From positions 62,001-126,000 of the forward strand of contig AMFN01000001.1 of NCBI GenBank assembly GCA_000302695.1: a stretch of 64,000 bases of DNA. Direction: 5' to 3'. Below, piece after piece: positions 17,858 through 28,981 of this stretch. The notes under the pieces are model-generated. The model did no database searches, was not told the origin of the DNA, and saw only the letters and a program-made list of their open reading frames with translations. The stretch comes from Enterobacteriaceae bacterium LSJC7 (GTDB lineage: Bacteria; Pseudomonadota; Gammaproteobacteria; Enterobacterales; Enterobacteriaceae). Position 1 is the first letter of the stretch, and each line of letters opens with the position of its first letter. The translations under genes and the position numbers were made by a program.

Positions 17858-19274
17858 TGATTTACGCAGTTTTCTGCAGGCGCTGGATGAGCAGGGCCAG
17901 CTTCTTAAAATCAGCGAACAGGTAAAAGCAGAGCCGGATATTGCCGCCGCCGCCAACGCCACCGGGCGCATTGGCGACGGTGCACCGGCGCTGTGGTTTG
18001 ACAACATTGAGGGGTTTACCGATGCGCGTGTAGTCATGAACACCATTGGTTCCTGGCAAAACCACGCCATTTCGCTTGGCCTGCCACCGGGAACGCCGGT
18101 GAAACGCCAGATAGATGAATTTATTCGCCGCTGGGATGCTTTCCCCGTGTCGCCCGAGCGCCGTGCCAGCCCTCCGTGGGCGCAAAACAGCGTAGAAGGC
18201 GATGAGATTAACCTGTTTGATATTCTGCCGCTGTTTCGGCTTAACGACGGCGACGGAGGTTTCTACCTTGATAAAGCCTGCGTCGTTTCACGCGATCCGC
18301 TCGACCCGGAAAACTTTGGTAAGCAGAACGTGGGCATCTACCGCATGGAGGTGAAAGGCAAACGCAAGCTCGGCCTGCAACCGGTGCCGATGCACGACAT
18401 TGCGCTGCATCTGCACAAAGCGGAGGAGCGCGGTGAAGATTTGCCGGTCGCCATCACGCTGGGCAACGATCCTATTATCACGCTAATGGGCGCGACGCCG
18501 CTCAAATACGATCAGTCAGAATACGAAATGGCGGGTGCGCTGCGCGGTAGCCCGTACCCGATAGCCACCGCACCGCTCACCGGCTTTGACGTGCCCTGGG
18601 GATCGGAAGTGATAATCGAGGGGGTTATCGAAGGGCGCAAGCGCGAAATAGAAGGGCCGTTTGGTGAGTTCACCGGCCACTATTCCGGTGGGCGCAACAT
18701 GACCGTGGTACGCATCGATAAAGTGTCTTATCGCAGCAAACCCATTTTTGAATCGCTGTATCTCGGCATGCCGTGGACAGAGATTGATTATCTGATGGGC
18801 CCGGCAACCTGCGTGCCGCTGTACCAGCAGCTTAAAGCTGAGTTCCCGGAAGTGCAGGCGGTGAACGCCATGTACACCCACGGCCTGTTGGCCATTATCT
18901 CCACCAAAAAACGCTATGGCGGCTTTGCCCGTGCAGTTGGGCTGCGCGCCATGACCACGCCGCATGGCCTGGGCTATGTGAAGATGGTGATTATGGTGGA
19001 TGAGGATGTGGATCCGTTCAATCTGCCGCAGGTGATGTGGGCGTTGTCATCCAAGGTTAATCCGGCAGGCGATCTGGTGCAGTTGCCGAACATGTCGGTG
19101 CTGGAACTCGATCCGGGTTCCAGTCCTGCGGGCATTACCGACAAGTTGATTATTGATGCCACCACGCCGGTTGCCCCGGATCTGCGGGGGCACTACAGCC
19201 AGCCGGTTAAAGATCTGCCGGAAACCCAACAGTGGATAGAAAAACTCACCGCCATGCTGGCCAACCGCAAATAA
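17847..19274 (+). CDS. bsdC: BsdC, non-oxidative hydroxyarylic acid decarboxylase (UbiD family)
   Basis: Catalytic subunit, 475 aa, prenyl-FMN dependent, removing CO2 from 4-hydroxybenzoate/vanillate-type acids to give phenols. UbiD-family features: ALWFDNIEGF, the segment MEVKGKRKLGLQPVPMHDIALHLHKAE, and EGPFGEFTGHYSGG, which carries the conserved glutamates of the R-E-E catalytic set. I start it at 17847 (MAFDDLRSF) behind CAGGAGGAG, inside the end of bsdB; the frame is open further upstream but only as antisense-free overlap with bsdB. bsdD follows after 12 bases. Confidence 0.93.
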   Translation: MAFDDLRSFLQALDEQGQLLKISEQVKAEPDIAAAANATGRIGDGAPALWFDNIEGFTDARVVMNTIGSWQNHAISLGLPPGTPVKRQIDEFIRRWDAFPVSPERRASPPWAQNSVEGDEINLFDILPLFRLNDGDGGFYLDKACVVSRDPLDPENFGKQNVGIYRMEVKGKRKLGLQPVPMHDIALHLHKAEERGEDLPVAITLGNDPIITLMGATPLKYDQSEYEMAGALRGSPYPIATAPLTGFDVPWGSEVIIEGVIEGRKREIEGPFGEFTGHYSGGRNMTVVRIDKVSYRSKPIFESLYLGMPWTEIDYLMGPATCVPLYQQLKAEFPEVQAVNAMYTHGLLAIISTKKRYGGFARAVGLRAMTTPHGLGYVKMVIMVDEDVDPFNLPQVMWALSSKVNPAGDLVQLPNMSVLELDPGSSPAGITDKLIIDATTPVAPDLRGHYSQPVKDLPETQQWIEKLTAMLANRK

Positions 19275-19286
19275 AAGGAGCGAGAT

Positions 19287-19517
19287 ATGATTTGCCCACG
19301 TTGTACCGATGAGCACATTGAGGTGATGGCGCAGTCGCCAGTAGCAGGGGTCTGGACGGTCTATCAGTGCCAGCGTTGTCTCTACACCTGGCGTAACACT
19401 GAGCCGCTGCGTCGCACCAGCCATGAACATTATCCCGAGGCGTTTCGTATGACGCAGCAGGATATTGATAACGCGCCGCAGGTGCCAACCGTGCCACCGC
19501 TGCTGGCTGCGCAATAA
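19287..19517 (+). CDS. bsdD: BsdD, small subunit of the hydroxyarylic acid decarboxylase
   Basis: 76 aa with a zinc-ribbon pattern MICPRC...YQCQRC followed by LYTWRNTEPLRRT; this is the conserved third protein of bsdBCD/kpdBCD/ecdBCD operons, required for full activity though its exact role is unclear. It starts 12 bases after bsdC with GGAG upstream and is the last gene before a terminator. Confidence 0.93.
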   Translation: MICPRCTDEHIEVMAQSPVAGVWTVYQCQRCLYTWRNTEPLRRTSHEHYPEAFRMTQQDIDNAPQVPTVPPLLAAQ

Positions 19518-19555
19518 AAAAAGGCCAGCGCGTGTTGTAACGGGCTGGCCTTTTT
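19518..19555. terminator. Terminator between bsdD and rdgC
   Basis: Seven-pair stem GGCCAGC / GCTGGCC with a 14-base loop, A-run before and TTTTT after; usable from both convergent genes. Confidence 0.85.
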
Positions 19556-19587
19556 ACCTGCACCGGGCGTAACCCGGTCTAGCGCGT

Positions 19588-20499
19588 TTAGCGCTGGGCT
19601 TCACCGCCGAGGCCCGCAATCAGGCTTTCGATAAGCGCAGACAGCTCGCCGGTCATCAGCGTGAAATCGGCGTCAAAACGCTGGGCGACATCTTCCCGGT
19701 CGATATCATCGTTCTGATCGCGCAGCTCATCGCTGAATTTCAGACGCTTAAGCGAACCGTCGTCGCAGACCAGGAACTGAATGCGCTGCTGCCAGTCAAG
19801 CGCAAGCTTGGTCACCACTTTACCGGCTTCAATGTGTACCGCGATTTCATCACTCACCAGTTCCTGCTTTTTCGCGCGAATAACGCCGCCGTCTTCAAGA
19901 ATGGCTTTCAGTTCAGCTTCGTCGAGCAGCTGATAGCCCTGCGGCACGCTGCCGGAACGCACCCATTCGGTGAGCGTGAGCTCAATGGGGTTTTCCATCG
20001 CAAGCGGCACTACCGGCAGCGACCCCAGGCTCTTGCGCAGTAGCGCCAGCGTGTCCTCGGCCTTTTTAGCGCTGGCACAGTCGATGATAATCAGTCCATT
20101 GACGCTGTCTATCCACATCAGGGTTTGGCTGAAGCGGCTGAAGGCGCGCGGCAGCAGATCGTGTAGCACTTCGTCTTTAAGTGAATCCTTTTCGGTCTTC
20201 TTAAGCTTACGCGCCTGCTCGTTTTCGAGTTTGCGAATTTTGGCGTCAAGCTGCTGCTTAATCACCGAAGAGGGCAGCATTTTCTCTTCTTTACGTGCGC
20301 AAATCAGGATCTGGCCGTTTACGGCGTGGGTTAACGCATCGCTTTGCGAGCCCATCGGTGGCACCCAGCCGGTTTTCGCCATGTCCTGGCTACCGCAGGG
20401 CGTGAAGCCGTAAAGCGCGAGCTGTTTTTCCATTTCGTCCTGTTGCAGCGAGATGTCGCGGCTGAGACGGTAAACCATTACATTTTTGAACCACAGCAT
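19588..20499 (-). CDS. rdgC: RdgC, nucleoid-associated DNA-binding protein
   Basis: 303 aa, same length as E. coli RdgC, starting [16 protein letters not shown] and containing [36 protein letters not shown] and [12 protein letters not shown]-like segments typical of the family. RdgC forms a dimer ring around duplex DNA and restrains RecA; it becomes essential in some recombination mutants. Head-to-head with mak, the E. coli arrangement. Confidence 0.95.
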   Translation of the reverse strand: MLWFKNVMVYRLSRDISLQQDEMEKQLALYGFTPCGSQDMAKTGWVPPMGSQSDALTHAVNGQILICARKEEKMLPSSVIKQQLDAKIRKLENEQARKLKKTEKDSLKDEVLHDLLPRAFSRFSQTLMWIDSVNGLIIIDCASAKKAEDTLALLRKSLGSLPVVPLAMENPIELTLTEWVRSGSVPQGYQLLDEAELKAILEDGGVIRAKKQELVSDEIAVHIEAGKVVTKLALDWQQRIQFLVCDDGSLKRLKFSDELRDQNDDIDREDVAQRFDADFTLMTGELSALIESLIAGLGGEAQR

Positions 20500-20622
20500 G
20501 AGAGGTAACCTTGTAAGTCGAACGCAGCGCGCATGATAACGAATCGGCCCGCGGGTTTCATTGCCTTTCCGGTTTACGCGCTCTACTCTCTGGGTACTTA
20601 TTCAGACACTGAGGTCTTTTTT

Positions 20623-21531
20623 GTGCGTATTGGCATCGACTTAGGCGGCACCAAAACGGAAGTGATTGCGCTGGCAGACAGTGGCGAGCAACTTTATCGC
20701 CACCGCCTGCCGACGCCGCGTGATGATTATCCACAAACCCTCGATACCATCGCGCACCTGATAGCGCTGGCGGAAGCGGCGACCGGTCAGCAGGGCAGCG
20801 TTGGCGTGGGTATTCCGGGGGCGATTTCGCCGTTAAGTGGCGTGGTAAAAAACGCCAATTCCACCTGGCTTAACGGCCAGCCTCTGGATAAGGATTTGGC
20901 CGCGCGTCTTAAGCGCGATGTGCGACTGGCGAACGATGCCAACTGCCTGGCGGTTTCTGAGGCGGTGGATGGCGCAGCGGCAGGCGCGCAGACGGTGTTT
21001 GCAGTCATCATCGGCACCGGCTGCGGCGCGGGGGTGGCGATAAAGGGACGTTGCCACGCGGGCGGTAACGGCACCGCAGGTGAGTGGGGCCACAATCCGC
21101 TTCCCTGGATGGACGACGATGAATTGCGCTATCGCGCTCAGGTGCCGTGCTACTGCGGCAAGCAAGGATGTATTGAAACCTTTATTTCCGGCACCGGGTT
21201 TGCGACGGACTATCAGCGTTTGAGCGGCAGTGCGTTGGTTGGGGCTGATATCATCCGCCTGAGCGAACAGGGCGACGCCATAGCAGAGCAGGCGCTGGTG
21301 CGCTACGAGCAGCGCCTGGCAAAGTCGCTGGCGCACGTGGTGAACATTCTCGACCCGGATGTGATTGTGCTTGGTGGTGGGATGAGTAATGTGCAACGGC
21401 TGTATCGCACGCTGCCGGACCTTGTCAGGCCATGGGTGTTTGGTGGCGAATTTGAAACGCCGATTCGCCAGGCGCAGCACGGCGATTCCAGCGGCGTACG
21501 CGGTGCGGCCTGGCTGTGGCCGGTGGCATGA
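20623..21531 (+). CDS. mak: Mak, fructokinase (ROK family)
   Basis: Phosphorylates fructose (and more weakly mannose) with ATP in the cytoplasm. [11 protein letters not shown] is the phosphate-1 loop, [10 protein letters not shown] and [10 protein letters not shown] the sugar site, and [14 protein letters not shown]...[15 protein letters not shown] the ROK zinc-finger signature. The GTG at 20623 is chosen because GAGG stands 8 bases upstream and the product is then 302 aa, as in E. coli; longer in-frame starts would add unrelated residues. araJ, which follows mak in E. coli, is absent. Confidence 0.95.
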   Translation: MRIGIDLGGTKTEVIALADSGEQLYRHRLPTPRDDYPQTLDTIAHLIALAEAATGQQGSVGVGIPGAISPLSGVVKNANSTWLNGQPLDKDLAARLKRDVRLANDANCLAVSEAVDGAAAGAQTVFAVIIGTGCGAGVAIKGRCHAGGNGTAGEWGHNPLPWMDDDELRYRAQVPCYCGKQGCIETFISGTGFATDYQRLSGSALVGADIIRLSEQGDAIAEQALVRYEQRLAKSLAHVVNILDPDVIVLGGGMSNVQRLYRTLPDLVRPWVFGGEFETPIRQAQHGDSSGVRGAAWLWPVA

Positions 21532-21582
21532 GCTATACAGGTAAAAAAAAGAGATAAATCATACAACAGGGAGAGGTTTGTA

Positions 21583-21939
21583 ATGGATGACTATGTCAGT
21601 CTGACGTGCGGTGATGATGTCCTCAGGGTCTGGTTTTACAATGAGCATGACAAGCCGTTTGCGCTGGGCGAAAAGATGAATGCCGTTTGCGATGATGCTT
21701 ACATGAACGGCTATAACTGGGGGGCGTTTTTTAATTATTACCTTGCCAGCCGCGCGCCACAAGTGCTCAGTGCCATGCAGGATTCCGATCCTGAGGCCGG
21801 CTCCTATGTTGCTTACTTTGACAAAGAGTATGAGACGCAGGCCGGACGCTTTGTCGCCATTATCCGCGAACTGGTGGAAAATGAAGACGAAACGCTGCGT
21901 ATTGTACGCGAGGAGTGTGACTGCATTGCGTGGGACTGA
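21583..21939 (+). CDS. Probable Imm51-type immunity protein, 118 aa
   Basis: A small, very acidic cytoplasmic protein behind GGGAGAGG. The core NGYNWGAFFNYYLASRAPQV, then SDPEAGSYVAYF, then a C-terminal helix FVAIIRELVENEDETLRIV, follows the order I recall for the Imm51 immunity family (G-Y-x-W, D-P-E-A, C-terminal acidic helix). Such proteins neutralise polymorphic toxins. No toxin gene adjoins it: mak lies upstream and sbcC converges from downstream. The family call is from memory of the pattern and could be wrong; the gene itself looks real from its ribosome site and composition. Confidence 0.6.
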   Translation: MDDYVSLTCGDDVLRVWFYNEHDKPFALGEKMNAVCDDAYMNGYNWGAFFNYYLASRAPQVLSAMQDSDPEAGSYVAYFDKEYETQAGRFVAIIRELVENEDETLRIVREECDCIAWD

Positions 21940-22014
21940 CGGTGTTAACGCAGGTCTTTGAAGAACAATGTAGTTAAAAACCGGCGGCACGCTTTGAACA
22001 TGCCGCCGCTGTCC

Positions 22015-25000
22015 TTACACGGCAAACGCCTTATCCAGCTTGCTAAAGCCCAGCCCGTTTACCTTTCTCACCTTAATCTGTACCGGGATCCGCTCTTTCA
22101 TTGCTTCAACATGGCTGATAACGCCAATGGTTTTGCCGCTGGCGTTTAGCGCATCGAGCGCATCGAGTGCGATATCCAGCGTCTGGGCATCCAGCGTGCC
22201 GAAACCTTCATCCAGAAACAGCGATTCGATGCGGGTTTTGTGGCTCACCAGGTCAGAAAGCGCCAGCGCCAGCGCCAGACTTACCAGAAAACTTTCCCCA
22301 CCCGACAGCGTGCGGGTATCGCGCACCGCGTCTGCCTGCCAGGTATCCACCACTTCCAGCTCCAGTGTCTCGCTGGCCTTGCGTCTGAGCAGATAGCGCC
22401 CGTGCAGCCGGTTAAGCTGGTTGTTGGCAAGCCAGACCAGGTTATCCAGCGTCAGTCCCTGGGCAAAGCGGCGGAATTTATCACCTTCTTTTGAGCCAAT
22501 CAGGTGGTTGAGGTGGCTCCATTCCTCAAGCGTCTGGCGGGCGCGCTCAATATCGGCCTGGAGTCCCTGCTGGCGCAGGGTGTTTTCGGCGTCATGGCGC
22601 AGCTGCTGGTTGATTTCACCCTGGCGCGTGGTGTTGTCGCGTAGCCGCTGGTTGATGGCGCTAAGCGTTTCCTCCAGCGCTGTGGGCGTCGTGTCATCGG
22701 CAAGCGTCTGTGGGCGCAGCTTGTCGTGCTCACGCTGGGCATTATCGGCTTCTTCCAGGCGGGTTTGCTGCTGTTGCAGGGCACGCTCAAGCTGTTGTTT
22801 ACGTAGCTCCAGCGCCTGGAGGGTCGCGTCATCAAGCCGGGCGGCAAGAAACGCGGTTTCATCTGCAAACGGGCTTGCCGCCAGCGCCTGGTCGAAACGT
22901 GTCTGCGCGCTGGCAAGCTGCTGGCGCGCCTGGGTCAGCTGTGTCTCCAGGCTTGTCAGTTGACCTGCCAGCGAAATGCAGGCTTCCTGCACCTGCTGCC
23001 AGCCGTCGAGGGAGGTGGCTGGCGTGTCGTTTGCGTCTTCGCCTGCTTCATCTGGCAACGCCTCAAGCAGCTGCTGGAGGCGCGCAACTGACTCACTCAG
23101 CGCCCGGCTGCGCTCCTGCTCGCGTTGCCAGCGCTGTACCTGGCCTTCGCGCTCGGCAAGCCAGTGTGCTTCTTCAGCGGCTGACGGCCAGCGCAAGCCG
23201 AGCGGCGTCAGTGCCTGTTCGCGCTCGTGCTGCTGCTCGTCCAGTTCTGCCTGTAGGGTTTGTTGCTGTTTTTCTGCCGCCAGGCGCTGCGTCTCCAGCT
23301 GCTGTCGCTGTGCAAAAGCAAGCAGCTGCTGTTCCTGTTGCTCCTGCGCATCAAGCCAGGCGCTAATGTCCTGCTCTGGCGTAAGCGCGGCGTTCAGCGC
23401 GGTGCAGTTTTGCTGCCACTGCGCCTGCCATTGCTGTTGCTCGTCGTTCAGTGCGGTGAGATCTTTTTCCAGTTGCTCTTTACGCTCAAGCCATGCGCCA
23501 AGCTGGCCTTTTAGCGCCGCGCCCTGTTCTTTAAGCTGTTCTCTTTCCTGCTCAAGCTGCGCCTGTCGCTGCTTATTCTGGCTGGTTTCCATGGCCTGAT
23601 ACTGTTCCACCGCCGGGTGCACAGTGGAGCCGCACAGCGGGCAGGGCGTGTCCGGCTGCAACCGTGCGCGCTCGTCGTGCAGGCGCACGATGGTGTCTTC
23701 CAGTTCGCAGATTTTCTTCACGTCCAGCGCCTGCTGGTTTTTCTGCGCCCAGGCCTCACGCTTCTCATTGAGCGCCTTTTGCTGGCTGGTAATTTGTTCT
23801 GTCAGCACGCCCAGCTGCTGCGTGAGCGTGTTGCGACGCAGGGCGAGCGGGGCAAAGCGGGCATGCAGCACGGCTAACTGGCGGCGCGCCGGACGGGCGT
23901 CGGTCAGGCGTTGTAAATGCTCACTGACCTGCTCGGGGGGGATATCCTGCGCAGGTGCTGCCAGCGCTGCCAGCTTATCGCTCAATGCGCGGATGTCCTG
24001 CTCAAACTGGACAAGCCGCTGCCCGTCCCGCTGGCGCTGGGCGAAGGCGGCGCGCCAGCCTGCCAGTTCGCTGCTCCAGGAGGCGATAGCGGCGTTGTCG
24101 TTTAACCAGTGATTAAGCGTGGATTGTTCACGCTCAATCTCGCTGCGCTGAGTGACGGCGCTCAGGCGTATCCGGCGGCGCTGCTGGCGTTGCTCATGTA
24201 AGCGAGTGCTGACTTCGCTGTGAGTTTTAAGTGTGTGGTTAAGGTTTGCCTCCTGCTCCTGGCGCTGGCGCCAGTCAGGCTGCAGGATGGCCGCCGGGCG
24301 TGCCAGCGCCAGCCGTGCCAGGTCTGGTGCTGCCTGTTCCAGTGCGTAAGCGGCACTGCGGTGAGCCTGGGCAATGTCGTGCTGATGGGCGAGCAACTGC
24401 TGGCGGCGGCTTAGCCACTGTTGCTGCGCCTGAAGCGTTTTTTGCTGTGCCAGTTCGCGCTGCTCTTCATCAGTGAGCGTTTGCAAACTTTCTGTCAGTT
24501 GCTGCTTCTGCTGTGCGCTCAACAGTGTGACGCCTGCGGCCTGGGCTTCAAGCTGTTCCAGCGCCACGCGTTCAGCCTTGTGGCGTTCAAACACGCTGGC
24601 CGACAGCCGGCCGTAAATGTCGGTACCGGTCAGTTCCTCAAGTAACTCGGCGCGCTCGTTGGCTTTGGCGTTGAGGAAGGCGGCAAACTGGCCCTGGGAC
24701 AGCAGCATGGATTTGGTAAAGCGGTCATAATCCAGACCGCTCAGTTCGGTGAGTTTGTCGAGTTTATCTTTGACTTTATCGGCCAGGATCTTGCCATCGC
24801 TCACCCGCGCCAGCTCCACGCGCGGTGCCTGCAAATTGCCGTCTGGCTGGTTGCGGGCGCGGTTCTGGCTCCAGAATGCGCGATAGGCCACGCCTTTGAC
24901 CTCAAACTCCACCTCGGCCAGGCACTCGGCGGTGTCGCGGGTCATCAAATCGTTTTGTGACTGGGTAATGGCCCCCAGGCGCGGTGTGCTGTGGTAAAGC

Positions 25001-25158
25001 GCCAGGCAGGTGGCATCCAGCAGGGTGGTTTTGCCCGCCCCGGTTGGGCCGGTAATGGCAAACAGACCGTTACTGGCAAACGGTTCGGCGGTGAAGTCGA
25101 TTTTCCACTCGCCGCGCAGCGAGTTCAGGTTTTTCAGACGTAGCGTCAAAATTTTCAC
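22015..25158 (-). CDS. sbcC: SbcC, ATPase subunit of the SbcCD nuclease
   Basis: SMC-like ATPase (1047 aa) that pairs with SbcD to cut DNA hairpins and protein-blocked ends. Walker [13 protein letters not shown] at about residues 38-49. A long Gln/Glu/Ala-rich coiled coil is interrupted by the zinc hook CPLCGS near residue 504. The ABC signature [14 protein letters not shown] and Walker [15 protein letters not shown] are near the C-terminus. Its ATG overlaps the sbcD stop (ATGA at 25155-25158), so translation is coupled. Confidence 0.97.
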   Translation of the reverse strand: MKILTLRLKNLNSLRGEWKIDFTAEPFASNGLFAITGPTGAGKTTLLDATCLALYHSTPRLGAITQSQNDLMTRDTAECLAEVEFEVKGVAYRAFWSQNRARNQPDGNLQAPRVELARVSDGKILADKVKDKLDKLTELSGLDYDRFTKSMLLSQGQFAAFLNAKANERAELLEELTGTDIYGRLSASVFERHKAERVALEQLEAQAAGVTLLSAQQKQQLTESLQTLTDEEQRELAQQKTLQAQQQWLSRRQQLLAHQHDIAQAHRSAAYALEQAAPDLARLALARPAAILQPDWRQRQEQEANLNHTLKTHSEVSTRLHEQRQQRRRIRLSAVTQRSEIEREQSTLNHWLNDNAAIASWSSELAGWRAAFAQRQRDGQRLVQFEQDIRALSDKLAALAAPAQDIPPEQVSEHLQRLTDARPARRQLAVLHARFAPLALRRNTLTQQLGVLTEQITSQQKALNEKREAWAQKNQQALDVKKICELEDTIVRLHDERARLQPDTPCPLCGSTVHPAVEQYQAMETSQNKQRQAQLEQEREQLKEQGAALKGQLGAWLERKEQLEKDLTALNDEQQQWQAQWQQNCTALNAALTPEQDISAWLDAQEQQEQQLLAFAQRQQLETQRLAAEKQQQTLQAELDEQQHEREQALTPLGLRWPSAAEEAHWLAEREGQVQRWQREQERSRALSESVARLQQLLEALPDEAGEDANDTPATSLDGWQQVQEACISLAGQLTSLETQLTQARQQLASAQTRFDQALAASPFADETAFLAARLDDATLQALELRKQQLERALQQQQTRLEEADNAQREHDKLRPQTLADDTTPTALEETLSAINQRLRDNTTRQGEINQQLRHDAENTLRQQGLQADIERARQTLEEWSHLNHLIGSKEGDKFRRFAQGLTLDNLVWLANNQLNRLHGRYLLRRKASETLELEVVDTWQADAVRDTRTLSGGESFLVSLALALALSDLVSHKTRIESLFLDEGFGTLDAQTLDIALDALDALNASGKTIGVISHVEAMKERIPVQIKVRKVNGLGFSKLDKAFAV

Positions 25159-26357
25159 GGCTGGCTCTCCTCGTGCAGGGCTTCCAGCGTCTGGCCGAAC
25201 AGCGTGCGCAGCCGCGCTTCGCGTGCTTCCTCAACGGCTTCAAGCGCCAGACGGCGTTCGAACACCTCAGTGACGCTCAGTTCGCTTAAAGACTCTTTGT
25301 GCTGACCGTCAATCGCGCGCTGGCGCTGCTCCCGCGCCCGGCGCATCAGCACGACCTCAACCGGCAACGTTTCGGTAAGCTGCTGAATATGGCGCTGGAT
25401 ATCGTGCAGATAGTCGTCAGTGGTGATTTCAATATCAAGCCAGGTGACGGGAAGCGCCGGGGCATCACGCCAGGCGGCAAGCTGATGTTCAATTTCACTG
25501 AGCGTGCCTTTAATCACCGCCAGCGGTTGGGTGACCGGCACGTCCAGCGGCTCCACGCCCGCCAGGGCGCCGTGCTCAAACGTCACCAGGTTAACGCATT
25601 TAACCGGGCCGGTTTCATCAAAGCTCAGCGCAATCGGCGAGCCGCTGTAGCGGATGTGCTCCATGCCACCCACGCGCTGGGCTCGGTGAATATGGCCGAG
25701 CGCCACGTAGTCGGCAGGCGGAAACGCCTGTGCAGGAAAGGCATCCAGCGTGCCGATATAAATCTCGCGCACTGAATCACTGGTGCTGGCTCCGACGGCA
25801 GTAAGATGGCCGGTAGCAATAATCGGCAGCGGGCGCTCACCGCGACATGCCAGCGCCGCCTGGTAACAGTCCTGATAATGTGCCGTGATGGCATCCAGCA
25901 GCGACTGTTGTTTTTCATGGCCGGACTGCCCGGCCTGGCTTTTCAGAATGTCGCGCGGGCGCAGGAAGGGAATGGGGCACAGTACCGCGCCGGGCTCGCC
26001 CTCGCGCGTGGTCATCAGCTGCGGCTCGGTGGTGGGCGTGGCAATCACCTGGGTGTGCAGGCAGGCCAGCAGCTCGCGGGATTCGTTAAGGGTTGCGACG
26101 GAGTCATGGTTGCCTGCCAGAATATACAGGCGGCAGCCGGTGCTTTGCAGTCTGACCACAAAGCGGTTGTATAGCTCACGCGCGTAGCTCGGCGGTGAGC
26201 CGGTATCAAAAATATCGCCCGCCACGATGATGGCATCCACCGCGTGCTCCCCGGCTTGCTGGAGCAGCCAGTCGAGAAATGCCTGATGCTCGGCGGCACG
26301 GCTTTTGGTGTAGAAGTTCTGGCCCAGATGCCAGTCTGAGGTGTGGAGAATGCGCAT
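25155..26357 (-). CDS. sbcD: SbcD, nuclease subunit of SbcCD (Mre11-type)
   Basis: Metal-dependent phosphoesterase of 400 aa with the five family motifs: [35 protein letters not shown] and GHIHRAQRV. The start at 26357 ([11 protein letters not shown]) gives the same length as E. coli SbcD; the frame continues 19 codons upstream, but these would be hydrophobic and unrelated. It is divergent from phoB and shares the intergenic region with the Pho box. Confidence 0.97.
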   Translation of the reverse strand: MRILHTSDWHLGQNFYTKSRAAEHQAFLDWLLQQAGEHAVDAIIVAGDIFDTGSPPSYARELYNRFVVRLQSTGCRLYILAGNHDSVATLNESRELLACLHTQVIATPTTEPQLMTTREGEPGAVLCPIPFLRPRDILKSQAGQSGHEKQQSLLDAITAHYQDCYQAALACRGERPLPIIATGHLTAVGASTSDSVREIYIGTLDAFPAQAFPPADYVALGHIHRAQRVGGMEHIRYSGSPIALSFDETGPVKCVNLVTFEHGALAGVEPLDVPVTQPLAVIKGTLSEIEHQLAAWRDAPALPVTWLDIEITTDDYLHDIQRHIQQLTETLPVEVVLMRRAREQRQRAIDGQHKESLSELSVTEVFERRLALEAVEEAREARLRTLFGQTLEALHEESQP

Positions 26358-26477
26358 ATACCGGTTCCGGTGGCAAAAAAGCAGGATGGCTATTATAAAC
26401 AGGCAGACCGTCAAGGGCAGCGCTGTTAAGTGGGTTACTATAACAGTGAGGCGCAGCGATCATAAAAGGGTCATTTT

Positions 26478-26500
26478 TTCATAAAACTGTCATAAAACTG
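26478..26500 (+). promoter_or_regulatory. Pho box upstream of phoB
   Basis: Two direct 11-base repeats, TCATAAAACTG-TCATAAAACTG, followed by ACGCATAATG, nearly the same as the E. coli phoB control region. PhoB-phosphate binds the CTGTCATAAAACTG-type repeats in place of a -35, giving autoactivation; CATAAT downstream serves as -10. Confidence 0.9.
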
Positions 26501-26559
26501 ACGCATAATGGCGGCGCGTTACAACAGACAATGTTTAACAAACAGGGTAACTCTAACTC

Positions 26560-27249
26560 ATGGCGAGACGTATTCTGGTAGTGGAAGACGAAGCCCCCAT
26601 TCGCGAAATGGTGTGTTTTGTACTCGAACAGAACGGCTTCCAGCCGGTTGAGGCGGAAGATTATGACATGGCGCTCGGCAAGCTCAATGAACCCTGGCCC
26701 GACCTGATATTACTCGACTGGATGTTGCCGGGTGGCTCAGGACTACAGTTAATTAAACACCTCAAGCGTGAAACGCTGACCCGCGATATCCCGGTTGTGA
26801 TGCTGACCGCACGCGGAGAAGAAGAAGACCGGGTGCGTGGCCTTGAAACCGGGGCCGATGACTACATCACCAAACCGTTTTCGCCTAAAGAGCTGGTAGC
26901 ACGCATTAAAGCGGTGATGCGCCGCATCTCACCGATGGCCGTTGAAGAGGTTATCGTCATGCAGGGCTTAAGCCTTGATCCCACCTCACACCGCGTCACC
27001 ACCGACGAGGCCGCCCTGGACATGGGGCCGACGGAATTTAAACTGCTGCACTTTTTCATGACTCACCCGGAGCGCGTATACAGCCGCGAGCAGCTGCTCA
27101 ATAACGTCTGGGGCACCAACGTCTATGTTGAAGACAGGACGGTGGATGTGCATATTCGTCGCTTGCGTAAAGCGCTGGAGCAGAGCGGCCACGACCGCAT
27201 GGTGCAGACGGTACGCGGCACCGGCTATCGTTTTTCGACCCGCTTTTAA
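26560..27249 (+). CDS. phoB: PhoB, phosphate regulon response regulator
   Basis: 229 aa OmpR-family regulator. Receiver domain with acidic pair (VEDEAP), acceptor Asp53 in [12 protein letters not shown], Thr in [11 protein letters not shown] and Lys in [10 protein letters not shown]. Winged helix with [26 protein letters not shown] and [12 protein letters not shown]. Activates Pho genes under phosphate starvation. A Pho box stands in front; phoR follows after 24 bases. Confidence 0.98.
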   Translation: MARRILVVEDEAPIREMVCFVLEQNGFQPVEAEDYDMALGKLNEPWPDLILLDWMLPGGSGLQLIKHLKRETLTRDIPVVMLTARGEEEDRVRGLETGADDYITKPFSPKELVARIKAVMRRISPMAVEEVIVMQGLSLDPTSHRVTTDEAALDMGPTEFKLLHFFMTHPERVYSREQLLNNVWGTNVYVEDRTVDVHIRRLRKALEQSGHDRMVQTVRGTGYRFSTRF

Positions 27250-27273
27250 CTTTTCTTTACTGGAGCGTGACCC

Positions 27274-28578
27274 GTGCTGGAACGGCTGTCATGGAAAAGG
27301 CTGGCACTGGAGCTGGTGCTGTGCTGTTTGCCTGCGTTGCTGTTGAGCGCGGTTTTTGGTTTTTTGCCGTGGTTTTTACTGGCGGCAGTGACGGGGCTGC
27401 TGGTCTGGCATTTTCATAATCTGCTGCGCCTGTCCTGGTGGTTGTGGGTTGACCGCAGTATGACGCCGCCGCCCGGACGCGGCAGTTGGGAGCCGCTGCT
27501 GCACGGCCTGCACCAGATGCAGATGCGCAACAAAAAGCGCCGCCGTGAACTGGGTAGCCTGATTAAGCGTTTTCGCAGCGGTGCTGAGTCGCTGCCGGAT
27601 GCGGTGATCCTCACCACCGAAGAGGGCACCATTTTCTGGTGCAACGGTCTGGCACAACAGCTTTTGCACCTGCGCTGGCCTGACGATAATGGCCAGAACA
27701 TCCAGAACCTGCTGCGTTACCCGGAGTTCAGCCGCTATCTTAAAGCGCGCGATTTCTCACGGCCACTGAATCTGGTGCTCAACAACCAGCGCCATATCGA
27801 ATTTCGCGTGATGCCCTATAGCGACAGGCAGTGGCTGATGGTGGCGCGCGATGTCACGCAAATGCACCAGCTTGAAGGCGCACGGCGCAACTTTTTCGCC
27901 AACGTCAGCCACGAGTTGCGTACGCCGCTTACGGTCTTGCAGGGTTACCTCGAAGTGATGCACGGCCAGAGTATGCCCTCGGCGCTGCGTGACAAGGCGC
28001 TGGGCACCATGCGTGAGCAGACCCAGCGTATGGAAGGGCTGGTGGAGCAGCTACTGACGCTGTCGCGCATTGAAGCCGCGCCGGCATTACAGTTGACTGA
28101 AAAAGTGGATGTGCCAGTGATGCTCAACATGCTGGAGCGCGAAGCGCATACGCTTGGCCCGCAGCACCCGCTTCATTTTGAGGTGGATAAGACGTTACGG
28201 GTGTTTGGCAGCGAGGATCAGTTGCGCAGCGCAGTCTCAAACCTGGTGTACAACGCCGTCAAACACACGCCTGCGGGCACGGCCATTACCGTGAGCTGGA
28301 AGCGCACGCCGTACGGCGCACTGTTTTGCGTGGAAGATAACGGACCGGGCATTGCGGCCCAGCATATTCCGCGCCTGACCGAGCGCTTTTATCGGGTGGA
28401 TAAATCGCGCTCACGCCAGAACGGTGGCAGCGGGCTGGGGTTGGCTATCGTCAAACATGCTCTTAGCCACCATGATGCCCGTCTGGAGATTGACAGCACG
28501 CTGGGGCGCGGTACGCGTTTTAGCTTTGTGCTGCCCACGCGCCTGATTGCCGATGAAACGCGGGCGTCTGCGGGCTAG
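27274..28578 (+). CDS. phoR: PhoR, phosphate regulon sensor kinase
   Basis: 434 aa inner-membrane histidine kinase, GTG start behind GGAG. Two closely spaced membrane segments at the N-terminus (about residues 12-45) without a large periplasmic loop, a PAS region ([19 protein letters not shown]), the dimerisation histidine in [13 protein letters not shown], then N-, G1- and G2-boxes ([31 protein letters not shown]). It senses the state of the Pst transporter through PhoU rather than phosphate itself. Confidence 0.97.
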   Translation: MLERLSWKRLALELVLCCLPALLLSAVFGFLPWFLLAAVTGLLVWHFHNLLRLSWWLWVDRSMTPPPGRGSWEPLLHGLHQMQMRNKKRRRELGSLIKRFRSGAESLPDAVILTTEEGTIFWCNGLAQQLLHLRWPDDNGQNIQNLLRYPEFSRYLKARDFSRPLNLVLNNQRHIEFRVMPYSDRQWLMVARDVTQMHQLEGARRNFFANVSHELRTPLTVLQGYLEVMHGQSMPSALRDKALGTMREQTQRMEGLVEQLLTLSRIEAAPALQLTEKVDVPVMLNMLEREAHTLGPQHPLHFEVDKTLRVFGSEDQLRSAVSNLVYNAVKHTPAGTAITVSWKRTPYGALFCVEDNGPGIAAQHIPRLTERFYRVDKSRSRQNGGSGLGLAIVKHALSHHDARLEIDSTLGRGTRFSFVLPTRLIADETRASAG

Positions 28579-28981
28579 CCCGTCAAGGTCACTTTCCATA
28601 ATGAACGCGTCGCATGTTTTTAGCGCCACCGCCGGACAGGCAGGGCGTTAAACACGTGCGTTGTTCGCTTTTTGTCCGCACGATAAGCCATCAGTTTGCG
28701 CCGCTTCGCAAATACTTCACCAAATATTATGTTATATTTAGTTGAATGTTCTGGTTTGGCGATCCCTGGTTGCCTTCATACGCTATAAGCGTTTTAATTG
28801 GCGCCCGCTATCGTCAGACTCACCAGAATTGCGTGGTTAATCGACTAACAATTCTTCGCTGCGCTTACTGAGAAGGTTTTCTCACTGGAAATTTCTGATA
28901 TTGCCGTTTTTTCGCCACCTTACGCGGTGGCGAAAAATATTATTTATTTCAACACCACATCCACAGGCTGCAACGAAATTT
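28579..28981. other. phoR-brnQ intergenic region with a leader hairpin
   Basis: About 0.4 kb without a gene. It must hold the brnQ promoter and a leader. The hairpin at 28908-28937 is listed separately; nothing else was recognised. No leucine-, isoleucine- or valine-rich leader peptide was seen. Confidence 0.5.
28908..28937 (+). promoter_or_regulatory. Leader hairpin 44 bases upstream of brnQ
   Basis: TTTTTCGCCACC-TTACGC-GGTGGCGAAAAA forms a 12-pair perfect stem. There is no T-run after the right arm, so it is not an ordinary terminator for rightward transcripts; it could stabilise or gate the brnQ leader. Confidence 0.5.
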
